Under the pieces are notes generated by a model. That model ran no database searches. It saw nothing but the letters and a program-made list of their open reading frames with translations, and was not told the DNA's origin. Of a DNA stretch of 64,000 bases, positions 1-11,191 are shown in pieces. Position 1 is the first letter of the stretch. Each line of letters starts with the position of its first letter. Both the position numbers and the translations under genes were made by a program. Source of the stretch: Monodelphis domestica (taxonomy: Eukaryota > Chordata > Mammalia > Didelphimorphia > Didelphidae); contig NC_077232.1 of the NCBI RefSeq assembly GCF_027887165.1, positions 336,648-400,647 on the forward strand, read 5' to 3'.

Positions 1-2465
1 CGGCTCCCTACGAATCCCCGCTTTGATCCCAGGTTTTCCAGGAAGCCTTCTCCATCCAGCCCCCTTCATGCTAGCTAGCCCCTTCCTTCCTTCTGTTCCT
101 CATCTCCACTTCTACCCGTCCATATCTCATGTTCAGTCATGGGCTGTGTGCCGTCTCCTCCAATTGATGAGCAACTCCTTGAAGGCAAGAGTGGGTTTTG
201 GCCCTTCTTTACACTTAACACAGGTCCGGCTCATAGTTAGCCCTGAATAGACTTGCTGACAAAATCAAAGAAAAGGCCAAAGCCGTGGAAAGCAAATAAA
301 TCTCTTAAAGAAAAAACTGGGAGCTGGGTCGTTTGGGGGAGGGGGAGGCGGACGGGGAAATGACCGGAGAAGCCATTGTCCAGTGGAATTCTTAAGCAAC
401 CAGATTCCTGTTATCAGAAACGAAAAAGGCAAATTCCCACCAAATAGAGAAAACCAAAGGAAACGATCAGGAACTTTTCCCAATCCCATGCCATTGAAAC
501 AGATAATCTAACTGAAATGGCCAAGTATTTATAAAGCAAATGTGAAACGCCCCCATTTCCAGAATAAGACGTAAAGGACTTCAGCAGCTGGACGGGGCCC
601 AAGAAAAGGAGGCCTGAAGGAAGGAATCCCTTGGCGCCCACGAGGGAGTTCTGGCCAACGCCAAAGGACAATCCATCTGATCCTACGCAGCTGTGTGGAA
701 GAGGCGCCAAAGAGGTCCTGCCCGGCCTCCGGCCACTTCTGCAGAGGCCGTGAATGAGCTGGCCTGAGAACGCCCAAAAGCCAAGCTCCAAGCTACTTGG
801 CGAAGAAGGAAAAGCCTTCTGTGGAATATCAGGAGGAAAACAAAGGCGGCCTCCACCTGGCACCAGGAAGCATCAAGCACGGCAGGGCAGACCAACAGTC
901 CCTAAGGGTGTCCCCAAATGGCCTCAGGCTTTTCTTCCTGTGCTTTGGGGGATCTTGAGTGTAAAAGGGCTCTCTCTGTCCCTTGTCAAAGGCTTCTCCC
1001 ACAGGTTACAGCTCCCGTTACTGGAGCTCGAAGATCTAGCTGGGATGGAGCGGCCGAGAGACCCTCCGCCTGGCAGTCTGACGTTCTAGTGCCTGGGAGT
1101 TTTTAAGAGGAATGAAGACCAGCTCGGGCGTTGGGCCTGAGTTCCAGGCCAAGCCAAGCCAATTCGGGTTTGGGGGACACGGGGCAGAACGGGCGGCCTC
1201 CCCTTGCCGGACCTCAGCTTCCCCATCTGTAGAAGGGTCCTTTTTAGCTTCTGATCAATGGCCCGAAGATCCTATTGGCTTTGAGGCTCTACGAGAGAAG
1301 CGGGGCAGAGACGAGAGGGGAGAATCTTCCTTGCCAGGGCAGGCTTTGCTGTCTTGTGGTAAAGAACCAGCATTTCTATTGGGCCTGGAGAGAAAACGGG
1401 GGAGTCCGAGACCTTCTGCCAAAGCTGCTTTCGCCTGTGTCTTGTCGGGGGGGGGGGGGAGCCCCGGGATGCCCCGGCTGCCGCGGTTCTTCCAAATACA
1501 ATATCGCCAGTCCAGAAGCGGGGCTGACCCAGCGAAGCCCAGGATTTAAGCTGGGAGAATATGCTCTGTTTGACGCCAGCCCAAGGGGAAGGGCTTCCCC
1601 TCCTCTTCCTGTGACAACTTCCTGTGGCTGGAGACGGCGGCGACAACCCTGTTCATTGGCTGCTGAGTCCAGCTCTTAAGCATCCAGAGGAGCCGGAGTG
1701 ATGGAGACAAGCGCAGCTGCTGCCGGGAGAGCCTCCAGGGATCTGGGAACGTCCTGGCCGCCCGTCTCTGTTGGGGCCCTTAGGCAGAGGCCACCCGGCG
1801 ATGGGGGAGCCTTGGGGGGCTCCAGAAGATCAGGAGATGCCTTGGAAGCCCAACTCGGGCTGCTGACGGCCTCCTGGGAGAGCAACTTGCCCGAACAAGC
1901 CCGGCAGGAAATCATCTCAGCACACCAGACACGGGTTTTGTGATAAAGGGAGCAGCTCATCCACTGGCGCCACCGCCGCCGCCGCCACCCCCAGAGAGGG
2001 AGGGGGAGGGGGAGGGGCAATGTCAGCCACACAGTTTTGAGGAGGTTCTTCCTAGGGCCGGTGAGCGTGGAGGGGACCAGGGGCAGCCATCTGGGGCAGG
2101 CTTGGACTTCAGGCCTTGGTAGGCCTTTCCAGGAAATAGCCCTTTGCTGAAAGGAATCCATGTTAAAGGGCTGCTATTAGAGAGCTGCTGAGTGAGGCTG
2201 GGAAGAACATGCTTGAGGGACCCTTTCAAGGCCCCCCCCCCCCCGGCTCCTCAGGGTGCCTCCTGGAACCGAGGGAAGAAGAGAGCCCTGCGGCCAATGG
2301 GGGGTTGGCACGGTGACCCGGGAGCCCATGGTACAGTAGTCTGCCGCAGTTTTGTAGCTTATTTCATTTGTAATACATCATGGAGCCGACAGTTTAATCC
2401 AGTATTAGCCATGTAGCATCTAGATCAGATTGTTGGCCATCTCTGGGAGTGGGGGGGAGACTGCC
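1..2465. other. Left flank, no gene recognised
   Basis: GC-rich, mostly single-copy-looking DNA with G and C homopolymer runs and a short GCC/GGGGA simple tract near 1970-2015. Open frames occur on both strands and overlap each other, as expected in GC-rich DNA. None shows a protein family, and no paired splice sites with conserved coding were found. Confidence 0.5.
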
Positions 2466-2466
2466 A

Positions 2467-3805
2467 AAGGGACAGAGGGAGGGAGGAGTGAAGGAAGGAG
2501 GGAAGGAGGGAAGGAAAGAAGGAAGGAAGGAAGGAGGGAGGGAAGGAAGGAAGGAAGGAGGGAAGGAGGGAAGGAAAGAAGGAAGGAGGGAGGGAAGGAA
2601 GGAAGGAGGGAGGAAAGGAAGGAAGGAGGGAAGGAAAGAAGGAAGGAGGGAGGGAAAGAGGGAAGGAAGGAAGGAAGGAGGGAAGGAGGGAGGGAGGGAA
2701 GGAGGGAAAGAGGGAAGGAAGGAAGGAAGGAGGGAGGGAAGGAAGGAGGGAAGGAGGGAAAGAGGGAAGGAAAGAAGGAAGGAGGGAGGGAAGGAAGGAA
2801 GGAGGGAGGAAAGGAAGGAAGGAGGGAAGGAGGGAAGGAAAGAAGGAAGGAGGGAGGGAAAGAGGGAAGGAAGGAAGGAAGGAGGGAAGGAGGGAGGGAA
2901 GGAAGGAAGGAAGGAAGGAAGGAGGGAAGGAGGGAGGGAGGGAAGGAAGGAAGGAGGAAAGGAAGGAAGGAGGGAAGGAAGGAGGGAGGGAGGGAAGGAA
3001 GGAAGGAGGGAGGGAAGGAAGGAGGGAAGGAGGAAAGGAAGGAAGGAGGGAGGGAGGGAAGGAAGGAAGGAGGGAGGGAGGGAAGGAGGGAGGGAGGGAA
3101 AGAGGGAAGGAAGGAAGGAGGGAGGGAAGGAGGGAGGGAAGGAGGGAAAGAGGGAAGGAAGGAAGGAAGGAGGGAGGGAAGGAAGGAGGGAAGGAGGGAA
3201 AGAGGGAAGGAAAGAAGGAAGGAGGGAGGGAAGGAAGGAAGGAGGGAGGAAAGGAAGGAAGGAGGGAAGGAGGGAAGGAAAGAAGGAAGGAGGGAGGGAA
3301 AGAGGGAAGGAAGGAAGGAAGGAGGGAAGGAGGGAGGGAAGGAAGGAAGGAAGGAAGGAAGGAGGGAAGGAGGGAGGGAGGGAAGGAAGGAAGGAAGGAG
3401 GAAAGGAAGGAAGGAGGGAAGGAAGGAGGGAGGGAGGGAAGGAAGGAAGGAGGGAGGGAAGGAAGGAGGGAAGGAGGAAAGGAAGGAAGGAGGGAGGGAG
3501 GGAAGGAAGGAAGGAGGGAGGGAAGGAAGGAGGGAAGGAGGGAGGGAGGGAAAGAGGGAAGGAAGGAAGGAGGGAGGGAAGGAGGGAGGGAGGGAAGGAA
3601 GGAAGGAGGGAGGGAAGGAAGGAGGGAAGGAGGGAGGGAGGGAAAGAGGGAAGGAAGGAGGGAAGGAAGGAAGGAGGGAGGGAAAGAGGGAAGGAGGGAA
3701 GGAAGGAGGGAAGGAGGGAAAGAGGGAAGGAAAGAAGGAAGGAGGGAGGGAAGGAAGGAAGGAGGGAGGGAAGGAAGGAAAGAGGGAAGGAAGGAAGGAG
3801 GGAAA
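2467..3805. repeat. Polypurine GGAA/GGGA array, 1.3 kb
   Basis: The + strand is almost pure purine: interspersed GGAA, GGGA and AAAGA units for about 1.34 kb. Frames are open through the whole tract on both strands only because the units lack stop codons, giving Lys/Glu/Gly/Arg or Ser/Pro/Leu/Phe runs. The tract is not uniform. The segment from about 2701 to 3140 is repeated at about 3141-3580 at an offset of 440-444 bases, with a few 4-base indels. Confidence 0.97.
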
Positions 3806-4499
3806 AGTGCCTCGAGTCAGCGGATCACCCCATGAGGGAAGGTTGAGGCCCACAGACAAAAGGAGGGCAGCCACTCTTTGCTGGGCCTGGGCGCTGGACA
3901 GATGCTGGGCGGGCGGAGCTGCTTCCGCCGAGGCGGGCCCAGAGCGGTCAGAGACGGGGAAGGAGCTGCTGAAGCAGCAGACCTTCAGTGGCTCCTCCTG
4001 CGGCTTTGTAATGGCCGCTGCCGGGCGAGAAAGCCTTGGCGAGCCGCTGAAGGGAACGCAGGTGCCAGCGGGCTGTGAGGCACGTTTCCAAGAGATCCCC
4101 AAAGCCCAGACGCCAAAGAAAGCAGCTGGAGGGCGGAGCTGGCGGGCAGGGCACTGGCCGAGGGAGGACGTCAGCTTGGCGCAGCGCCCCCTCGTGGCAG
4201 GAAAGTTGACTCCGGTGGCCACCCTTCAGCTCCTGCTTTCTTCTACTTCAAGCGATTCCTAAGAAATCTTCTAAGATAGAATCCTGGGAGTTGCGGAGAC
4301 TATACTATACTATTGTATAGGTGATGGGGGGGGGGGGGGCATGGAAATATATTCCCGGAAAGCACTGCCAGGACCTCTATTGGACTGTTTAACATGTTGA
4401 GGAAGGGGGGAAGGAGGGAAACTGAGTCACAAAATGTCCAAAAATAATTGTCAAAACTTGTTTCTTTGTGTCACTGAACAAATACAATTTAATAAAAAA
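3806..4499. other. Unique GC-rich stretch, no gene seen
   Basis: Contains a 14-base G run near 4326 and AT-rich DNA around 4435-4500. No repeat family or coding exon was recognised. Confidence 0.4.
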
Positions 4500-4715
4500 T
4501 CAAGTCAGTGTGGCAAGAGGCAGTGAGTGGGCTCCGTGGACAGGGCCAGGCCTACAGACAGGAGGTCCTGCATTCGAATGTGACCGCAGGTACTTCTTGG
4601 CTGTGTGACCCTGGGCAAGTCACTTAACCCTAACTGCCTAGCCTTCCCTCTCTTGCTTTAGAACGGATACCTAGCCCAGATTCTAAGGCAGAAGAGAAGG
4701 TTAGGAAAAGCCCTC
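4500..4715 (+). mobile_element. Marsupial tRNA-derived SINE
   Basis: Diverged copy that keeps the 'gaggtcctgcattcgaatgt' B-box-like region, the 'gtgtgaccctgggcaagtca' core and the 'ctaaggcagaaga' 3' end. Confidence 0.75.
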
Positions 4716-4964
4716 CCAGTGGAGGGCTGAGAGCTGGCCAGAGTCCCCTTTGCACGTTCCTCAGGGAAAGGGCTCTTCCCAGCCCCGGAATGTCTCCCTC
4801 CGGCCCCAGCTCCGACCTCCCTTCTCCACATTCCTGATTGCTTGCTGGAGGTTGTCCGGGCACGTCTAGGACTTGCTTCCTCCTCCCTCCCTCCTTAGGA
4901 GGGGGCGGAGCTCCCCAAAGCTGAGGCGGGCTCTCCCGGTGTGGAGGGCCTTGGCCTCTCTTTC

Positions 4965-5156
4965 CATTTTGGGTTTGTTTTTGTTTCTAACCCCTCCCCT
5001 TCCATCTTGGAATCAATGCTATGTATTGGCCAGGCCATGGGGGTCGAGTGACTGGCCCACGGTCACCCAGCCAGGAAGTGTCTGAGGCCACATTGGAACC
5101 CAGAACCTCCCTTCTCTAGGCCTGGCTCTCCATCCCCTGAGCCCCCCAGCTGCCCC
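4965..5156 (-). mobile_element. Marsupial tRNA-derived SINE
   Basis: Reverse-oriented copy. The T-rich tail is at 4969-4988, followed by 'ccatcttggaatcaatgcta', the core near 5055 and the head ending in 'cagctgcccc'. It is the same family as the copy at 7050. Confidence 0.85.
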
Positions 5157-5479
5157 TCTCCTTCCATTCTGAAATGAACAAGGTTCGCTTTTCTGCCCCT
5201 CCCCCCCCAGCAGCAGGCGCGATGCCTCCCGGGTTCCTCTGCCCGCCGTTCTGGCCGGAAGGGAACGGGGCGTCCGGCACACTGCCGAATGGCAGCAGAT
5301 CCCCTTCCCAGATCCCCTTCCGTGTCCCCAGGTCCGCCCGTGGCGCCCCAACCACACGGCCCTTCCCAGAAGCCCTGGCCCCCGCCACCTTCGGTCTGTT
5401 CTTCCAAGAACGTTCTCTGGCTTCCCGATTCAAGGGAGTTGGAGTCTCCCCTTCTGGTTCCCTCACAGCCACCCTGGAA

Positions 5480-5546
5480 GGAGGAAACAGAGGCAGATGC
5501 TAAATGACATGCCCAGGGTTACTCGGCTGGATTTGAACTCGGTGCC
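5480..5546 (-). mobile_element. MIR/CORE-SINE fragment
   Basis: Short reverse-oriented core: 'gaggaaacagaggcagatgc', then 'gacatgcccagggttact' and 'ggatttgaactcgg'. Confidence 0.65.
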
Positions 5547-5649
5547 CCTGCCACGGCGCCCCGGAGAAGTCCCCGCTAAGAGCCTGGAAGCGAAGCCCCA
5601 ACGGTCGGGCGGCTCCTGGCCCTTCCGGGCTGCCATTTCCCGCTTCAGT

Positions 5650-6153
5650 GGACCGAGGCTGGGGCAGTGAGCGCCGGAGGAGGGGCTGATTGTCACGTGG
5701 GGGCTTCTCGGAGCCGCGGCTGGCTTCGGGCCTCAGGTCCTGCTCTCGAGGCAACGCTCCGGTGTCCGGGCGGCCTGAGGGTCCTGGGAAGCCCCCCGCC
5801 CTCGAGTTCTCGGCCTCGAAGGAGACCGAACTACGCAGTAGGAGGAGGGGCTGCCGCGGGCGAATCCCCAGCTTTAGCGCCGGCCCGGAGCTCCTCCCCT
5901 CCCTGGCTCTGGTTCTGGTTGGCCCGAGGGCGGTGTCCTAGCAACCATGAATAGGGGAGGGCTGGGCGGGCGGCGGAGGCGGGGAGCCGGGGGCTCATGA
6001 ATATGCAATCTCTGGGTAGCCCCGCCCCCGTCGCCACGGAGACAGCTCCCACGCGCTGCCTGAAGTGGCCCTGCCGAGGCTGCTCGGGCCCAAGAGGGGG
6101 CCAGGGGTGGGGGGGCCCCGCCCTGGGCTGTGAGAGGAGCTGAGGTGGCTGAG
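5650..6153 (+). promoter_or_regulatory. CpG-rich promoter-like block with possible untranslated first exon
   Basis: Dense in CpG compared with its flanks. It holds a GC box ('gccccgcccc', about 6018-6027), an RFX X-box-like site 'gtgtcctagcaac' at 5933-5945 (one mismatch to GTNRCC-N-RGYAAC), and a POU-like 'atgaatatgcaat' near 5997-6009. At 6151-6159 the sequence 'gag|gtaagg' is a near-perfect splice donor, so an untranslated exon could end at 6153. A good acceptor just before the LRRC56 ATG (exon start 24579) shows that LRRC56 has an upstream non-coding exon somewhere. Joining the two is inference. The block could instead serve another transcript or the minus strand. Confidence 0.45.
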
Positions 6154-7049
6154 GTAAGGCGGGGCGCGCACCCTCCCACACCTGCCCCAGGGGACTCCCC
6201 CAAAGAGACAGCAAGGCCCCCCAGGGAGACAGAGGCCCTCCCAGAAAGCTCTGGGAGATCCTCAGAGACCCCGCCCAGTGCACCCCACGGCTCTAACGGG
6301 GGCCTAGAAATCAGCCCCCGGGACAGACTAGAACTCGGGGCCGAGGGCCCTCCCCCCTTCCCGTGGCCACACCTTTGCAGCCTTCCTGGCCGAGGGTCCC
6401 TTCTGTCCTCGAACTCAGAGCAGCTCCTGGGGCAGAATCGGGGCCTCAGCACTATGCGGGGCCTGGGCTGGGCTGGCGTGAGCCGGGGTGTTCCTGCTGC
6501 CTGTGGCTACAGCAGCTCCATCACACGGGCCTACATGAGCTGCGGAGCAGTTATTAAGCACCTACTGTGTGCCGCATCCAACAGGACCCAGAGGTGGCGC
6601 CGTCAAGGCCAGCCACGTGGGGCGGAGCCGCAGGGGGTGGGCACAGGGAAGGCCGAGGCCATGGAGGCGCCTGGCAAGAGGGGAGAAGGGGCACCCTGGC
6701 ACAGCAGAGAAGGCTCAGAGGCAACGAGCTGTGCCCATGGGCTGGGTCTGCGCCCCGAGCCACTGAGGGCCTGGAGGGGCAATGGTGGGGGCGGGGTGGA
6801 GGCAGAGCTCAGCTTGGGACCTGGGGAACCCACAGGGTCCAAGGCCCACACTGAGAGCACCCAGGGGCCCTGGTGGAGGAACAGTCTGGAAGGAAAGTCT
6901 GGGCTCCCCCTAAGAGAAATGCTAGGTGACTGGCTGACTGTCAGATGGCTCAACAAGAACTGCCAGGAGCTCAGAGACCCCCCAGATTATCAGAGGGTCT
7001 CTGGCAAAGGATGGGCTTGGCAGCTGGGCTTCAGCCGCTTAAGAAGGAG
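6154..7049. other. GC-rich flank of promoter block, no gene seen
   Basis: A frame is open from 6130 to 7062, but it has no recognisable domain and runs into a SINE at its end. It includes a MIR-like snippet, 'ttattaagcacctactgtgtg', near 6551. No gene is called. Confidence 0.4.
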
Positions 7050-7248
7050 AGGAGGCACCTAGGTAGCTCAGTGGATAGAGAGCCAGACCTAGAAACACTG
7101 GGTCCTGGGTTCAAATGTGGCCTCAGCCACTTCCTAGCTGTGTGACTTTGGACAAGTCACATAGCCCTCTTTGGGGAGCCCTTACTGGTCTTCTGCCTTG
7201 GAACTGAAACTCAGAATTGATTCTAAGATGGAAGGTGAGGGGTTCAAA
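7050..7248 (+). mobile_element. Marsupial tRNA-derived SINE
   Basis: Near full length: 'gcacctaggtagctcagtgg' head, 'gggttcaaatgtggcctcag' box, core 'tgactttggacaagtcac', and 3' end 'ctaagatggaaggtgagggg'. It is followed at once by the GAT/GGT array. Confidence 0.93.
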
Positions 7249-7848
7249 AAGCATCATGATGGTGATGAAGATGATGGTGATGGTGATGGTGATGATGGTG
7301 ATGGTGATGATGTTGGTGATGAAGATGATGGTGATGGTGAGGTTGGTGATGGTTATGATGATGGTGATGGTGGTGATGATGGTGATGATGGTGATGGTGA
7401 TGAAGATGATGGTGATGGTGGTTATGATGATGGTGATGAAGATGATGATGATGGTGATGAAGATGATGATGATGGTGGTGATGAAGATGATGGTGATGGT
7501 GGTTATGATGATGGTGATGAAGATGATGATGATGGTGATGAAGATGATGATGATGGTGGTGATGAAGATGATGGTGATGGTGGTGAAGATGATGGTGATG
7601 GTGGTGATGAAGATGATGATGATGGTGATGAAGATGATGGTGATGGTGGTGATGATGGTGATGGTGGTGATGATGGTGATGGTGATGAAGATGATGGTGA
7701 TGGTGGTGATGAAGATGATGGTGATGGTGGTGAAGATGATGGTGATGGTGGTGATGAAGATGATGATGATGGTGATGAAGATGATGGTGATGGTGGTGAT
7801 GATGGTGATGGTTATGATGATGGTGATGGTGGTGATGGTGATGGTGAT
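7249..7848. repeat. GAT/GGT/GAA trinucleotide array, 0.6 kb
   Basis: About 600 bases built of GAT, GGT and GAA triplets. Because the unit is three bases, every frame is open, giving Asp/Glu/Gly, Met/Val/Lys or Ile/Thr runs. It is not a gene. It shows larger periods: a segment containing 'ggttatgatgatgg' recurs at 81 bases (about 7420 and 7501), and another recurs at about 150 bases (about 7590 and 7741). It begins where the SINE tail should be. Confidence 0.97.
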
Positions 7849-8299
7849 CCTAAAGCTATTGCTGCAGACATTTTTCCTGGTTGATTCTGGGGTGTGAATC
7901 CATTTTGTCCCCAAGGATAATGTTTGGGGAGACCTTGCTCAGTGCCCGGCCCCCAGTAGGCATCGACTAACTGTCTGATTCCCCTCGTTGCCTCCCTTCC
8001 CAGGACGGAGAGCTTGCTATTCACGGTAGCCCCAGGTCCTCCTTTCAGTGAGTGGCCTGCTGGAACTGAGGGGGGTTCCATGGTGGGGATCTGACCCTTC
8101 CTGGGCCCCTGATTGGCTCTGGCCCCGCAGATCGGAGTTCCTTGGGGTTCTCTGGCCCGAAGGCTCTACTGACCCATTTCTTTCCTCTTCCGGATCGCAG
8201 GCGTCTCAGGCGTTCTTGCTTCACAGGATGTGGCAGAGGTCAGCTCCAGGGGAGGAACTGGCTGTTCCTGGCAGGGGCAGCCCCTCCTGCCCAGCTCAC

Positions 8300-8965
8300 C
8301 CTCACCCACATTCCGGACTCTGACCTCACCTCCTGGCTGGCAGGCTGGCCCTGCTGTTGCCACCCTTTGTTCCCTCCCACACGGTCCAGGCCCTGGTCAT
8401 GTCACGCCTGGAATGTTATTCGAGTGACTAACCAGAAGGGCTGTGTGTGTGCCTCAGGTCTCTGCCCTGGCCAGCCCACCTTTCTTCCATAGCTGCCAAA
8501 GCGACCTATTACACCAGCCACAGCCACGCCCCAAGTGCTTCCAGTTCCTCTGAGATCTGGTGGTAGCTCTCGCATTCAGAGCTCTTCCCTGGCCCCTGCC
8601 CATCTCCCTGCTGCTCCCCCTCCCCACTGCCTTTGCAGGCTGTGGTCCAACCACACTGACTCTTTCTCCCATTCAGGACTCCCCATGCCATCTCTGCACC
8701 TCTGCTCTGGCTATGCCCCTACCCGAAAGGTGCTCACTCCCCCCTCACCTAGGCCCCCTTTCCCTGGCTTTCCTCAAAGGCTCAGTTCGGATGCTCTCTT
8801 CTCTATAGGGTGCCACCCCCACCCAAGCTCACTTCATCTGGATCTCTGCTGTGTCTGTGGGTATGAACATGGGCTCCCAGAATCACCCAGCAACTGCTTG
8901 AGGTCACGAATTCATTTTGCTGCCTCTTTGTACAGTGCCTGCACACAGTAGGTGCTTGAAAAGTA
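8300..8965 (+). mobile_element. L2 LINE 3' end
   Basis: Decayed L2: the ORF2 C-terminal region with 'catgtcacgcctggaatgtt', then the 3' tail 'cttgaggtcacgaattcatt' and 'gcacacagtaggtgcttgaa', the ending shared by L2 and MIR. Frameshifts and stops throughout. Confidence 0.7.
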
Positions 8966-9014
8966 AATGTTGCAAGTGTTTTGATTGCCAGAAAAATATC
9001 ATATAGAGTAAGGG

Positions 9015-9140
9015 TCTCCAGAAGAGCTAGATTTGAATCCTGCCTTAGCACTTCCTAACTGGGTGACCTTGGGCAAGTCACATCGCCTCCGCTGCCTCAG
9101 TTTCCTCATCTGTCAAATGAGGATCATTGCAGCATCCCTT
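9015..9140 (+). mobile_element. MIR/CORE-SINE
   Basis: Contains 'tgggtgaccttgggcaagtc' and 'cctcagtttcctcatctgtc' in the right order and spacing. Confidence 0.85.
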
Positions 9141-10977
9141 GTTGCAGGACTCAAATTGAGGGGAGGGCTGGAAAGTGTTTCGAGAACCTCAAGAGATCTG
9201 AGAAGTGATAAGCAGTTCTTGGTTCCCTGGTTCTTTCCCTCGGTCAGTTTTCTTTTTCAGCCTTATTCCTGATGTTCTTGGCTCTCCCCCCACCCCCGAA
9301 TTTTGTTAGCACTTTACTTCTGTGGAAAAGTCTGTGACTATTTTGATTGGTGTGGAGGAAGCTAGTTTGGGCAGAGTTGCCACCTCGGAAATGTTCCTGC
9401 CCTCCCCACTTAGAGGGAACAAACCTACTGAATTCAATTCACCAGAAATTGATGAAATGCAGATTATGTGCCAGAAGCTGTGCTGGGCCCTGTGAACTGG
9501 AGGCAGAAATAAAAACCCAGACCCACCCTCTGGAAACTTCCATTCTCCTGGGGTGGAGTGGGCCAGAGAGGAATGTAGGGGAAACAAGGCTCCATCTGGA
9601 GTGGGAGGACTGGAATCCAAACCCCGTCCCACCACTAACCACTGGGACCTTGAGCAAGGAGACTCAGCTCTCCGGGTCTCTCTAGGTTTCTTCTTCTAGC
9701 TTAGGAGCCTCCCTCGATACCATATCATGGGCAAGAAGGGACCTGTGGGTAGGATTGAGAAGGGCACCTTTAAGACTGGACTGAGGAGCTGGACTTTGGA
9801 GGGAGGGAGCGACCTGGGAATGGGAGAGAAGAGCAGGAGATAGAATGTTGGGTGCTGGAGATCCAGGAAGTCCTTTTCCAACGGGGAGGGCATGGCGGGG
9901 AGGAAGGTGACCTTTTCCACCTTTTATTCTACACTTGACTTCTTTGATTCATGGCCCTTCTATGCCTTGGCACCTTCCTTAGTCTCTGTGTTCCTGTTTC
10001 CTCTTCTAAATGCTTCCTTGCTATTGTGTTGTCCGGCCCCCAGAAGGCCATAGGATAGAAGCATTGCCTCCCCCCCCCCCCCCAATCATGGAATCTTCTT
10101 TCCGGATCTGCGGCCTCCCAGGGTTCTGGGTGTGAGTTGTCCGCAAGCCGTCTAAATCTGATTCTCAGAGGTGGGATGCTGTCAGTGGAAGCACCATAAG
10201 CACTGTCTCAGAGGCAGTGGCCCCTCTCTTACTACTGGAAAGGTCCTGCCTCCCATTATGGACTGCGGCACCATGGGAACATTCTTCAGAGGGATCCCCC
10301 AGGATGAGGTTGAGGTTTCCTCCTTTCGGTCCCTCTGATTGCCACCTCTTCTTCCTGAGAGACTAACGAAGTTCTTTTTCCTCCCTTGTTAATTATTGAC
10401 TGGGGCACCCCCACACACACACACACTCTCCCCCCTATCTGTCGTCCTTCTCTTCTCAGCAGCTCTCCAGCCCACCTTTCCATCCCACAGAAGCAGCGTT
10501 TCAGCTGTGGCGATTTCGGTCTCTTCTCATCTTCACTCTTCCCTTTCAGCTCCTCCTCCGGTGCTTGTAGATGTCTCTGTCACCTTCACAGGCATCTTTC
10601 TCTTTTTTACCCAGAGTGATCTCCTTCCATCCCTGAGCCTTCCTTGGTGGCTGGGTGGGTTTACCCTTCCCCGATCTCTGTTGTCTGGGGCATTTCCAAA
10701 GCAAACAATCTGCCGAGGTCCAGTTTTCTTTTCAGCAATGCTTCAAATGCCTCTTTTTCATTGAATGTCTCATCTTTTTGGTGGATGATTAGGCTCAGCT
10801 TTGTAGGCTATTTCACCTGGATTGTATCTTAAGCTCCTTTACTCTTTGGAACATAGTATTCCATTCCCTCCTATGGTTTCTGGTGGACGCAGAATAATCT
10901 TGTGTTATTCAAATTTCCTTTCCTTTATATTTGATGGTCTGCCCTCTGCAATGACATATACATTTCTGTTCCCAAGT
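9141..10977. other. Non-coding stretch, ancient repeat traces
   Basis: About 9460-9560 resembles an old mammalian interspersed repeat ('gtgccagaagctgtgctggg'). A 14-base C run lies near 10070 and a short CA run near 10411. No exon was recognised on either strand. Confidence 0.4.
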
Positions 10978-11174
10978 ATCTGGGTTGCACAGTGGTTAGA
11001 GAGCTGGGCCTGGAGTCAGGAAAACCTGAGTTCAAATTCAGCCTGAGATACTTACTAACTGTGTGGCCTTGGGAAAGGCACTTAACCTCTGTTTGCCTTA
11101 ATCACTCTAATGTCTTTGGCAAGATAACCCCATGGGCAACATGGCAATAAAAAATCAGACACTACTGAAAGCCC
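10978..11174 (+). mobile_element. MAR-type tRNA-derived SINE
   Basis: Second marsupial SINE type, with 'gcacagtggttagagagctg', 'gagtcaggaaaacctgagtt', 'tgtggccttgggaaaggcac' and a 3' 'tctttggcaagataaccccatg' region (positions about 11113-11134). Confidence 0.85.
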
Positions 11175-11191
11175 AAACAACATTTGTCTTT

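Noticed and set aside
2420..4262. 600-codon-class open frames on both strands
   Set aside because: They are pure products of the stop-free GGAA/GGGA array, with no non-repeat domain.
7123..7914. Acidic, Met/Val and Ile/Thr open frames over 220 codons
   Set aside because: All three frames of a triplet repeat are open. No start context or flanking coding sequence.
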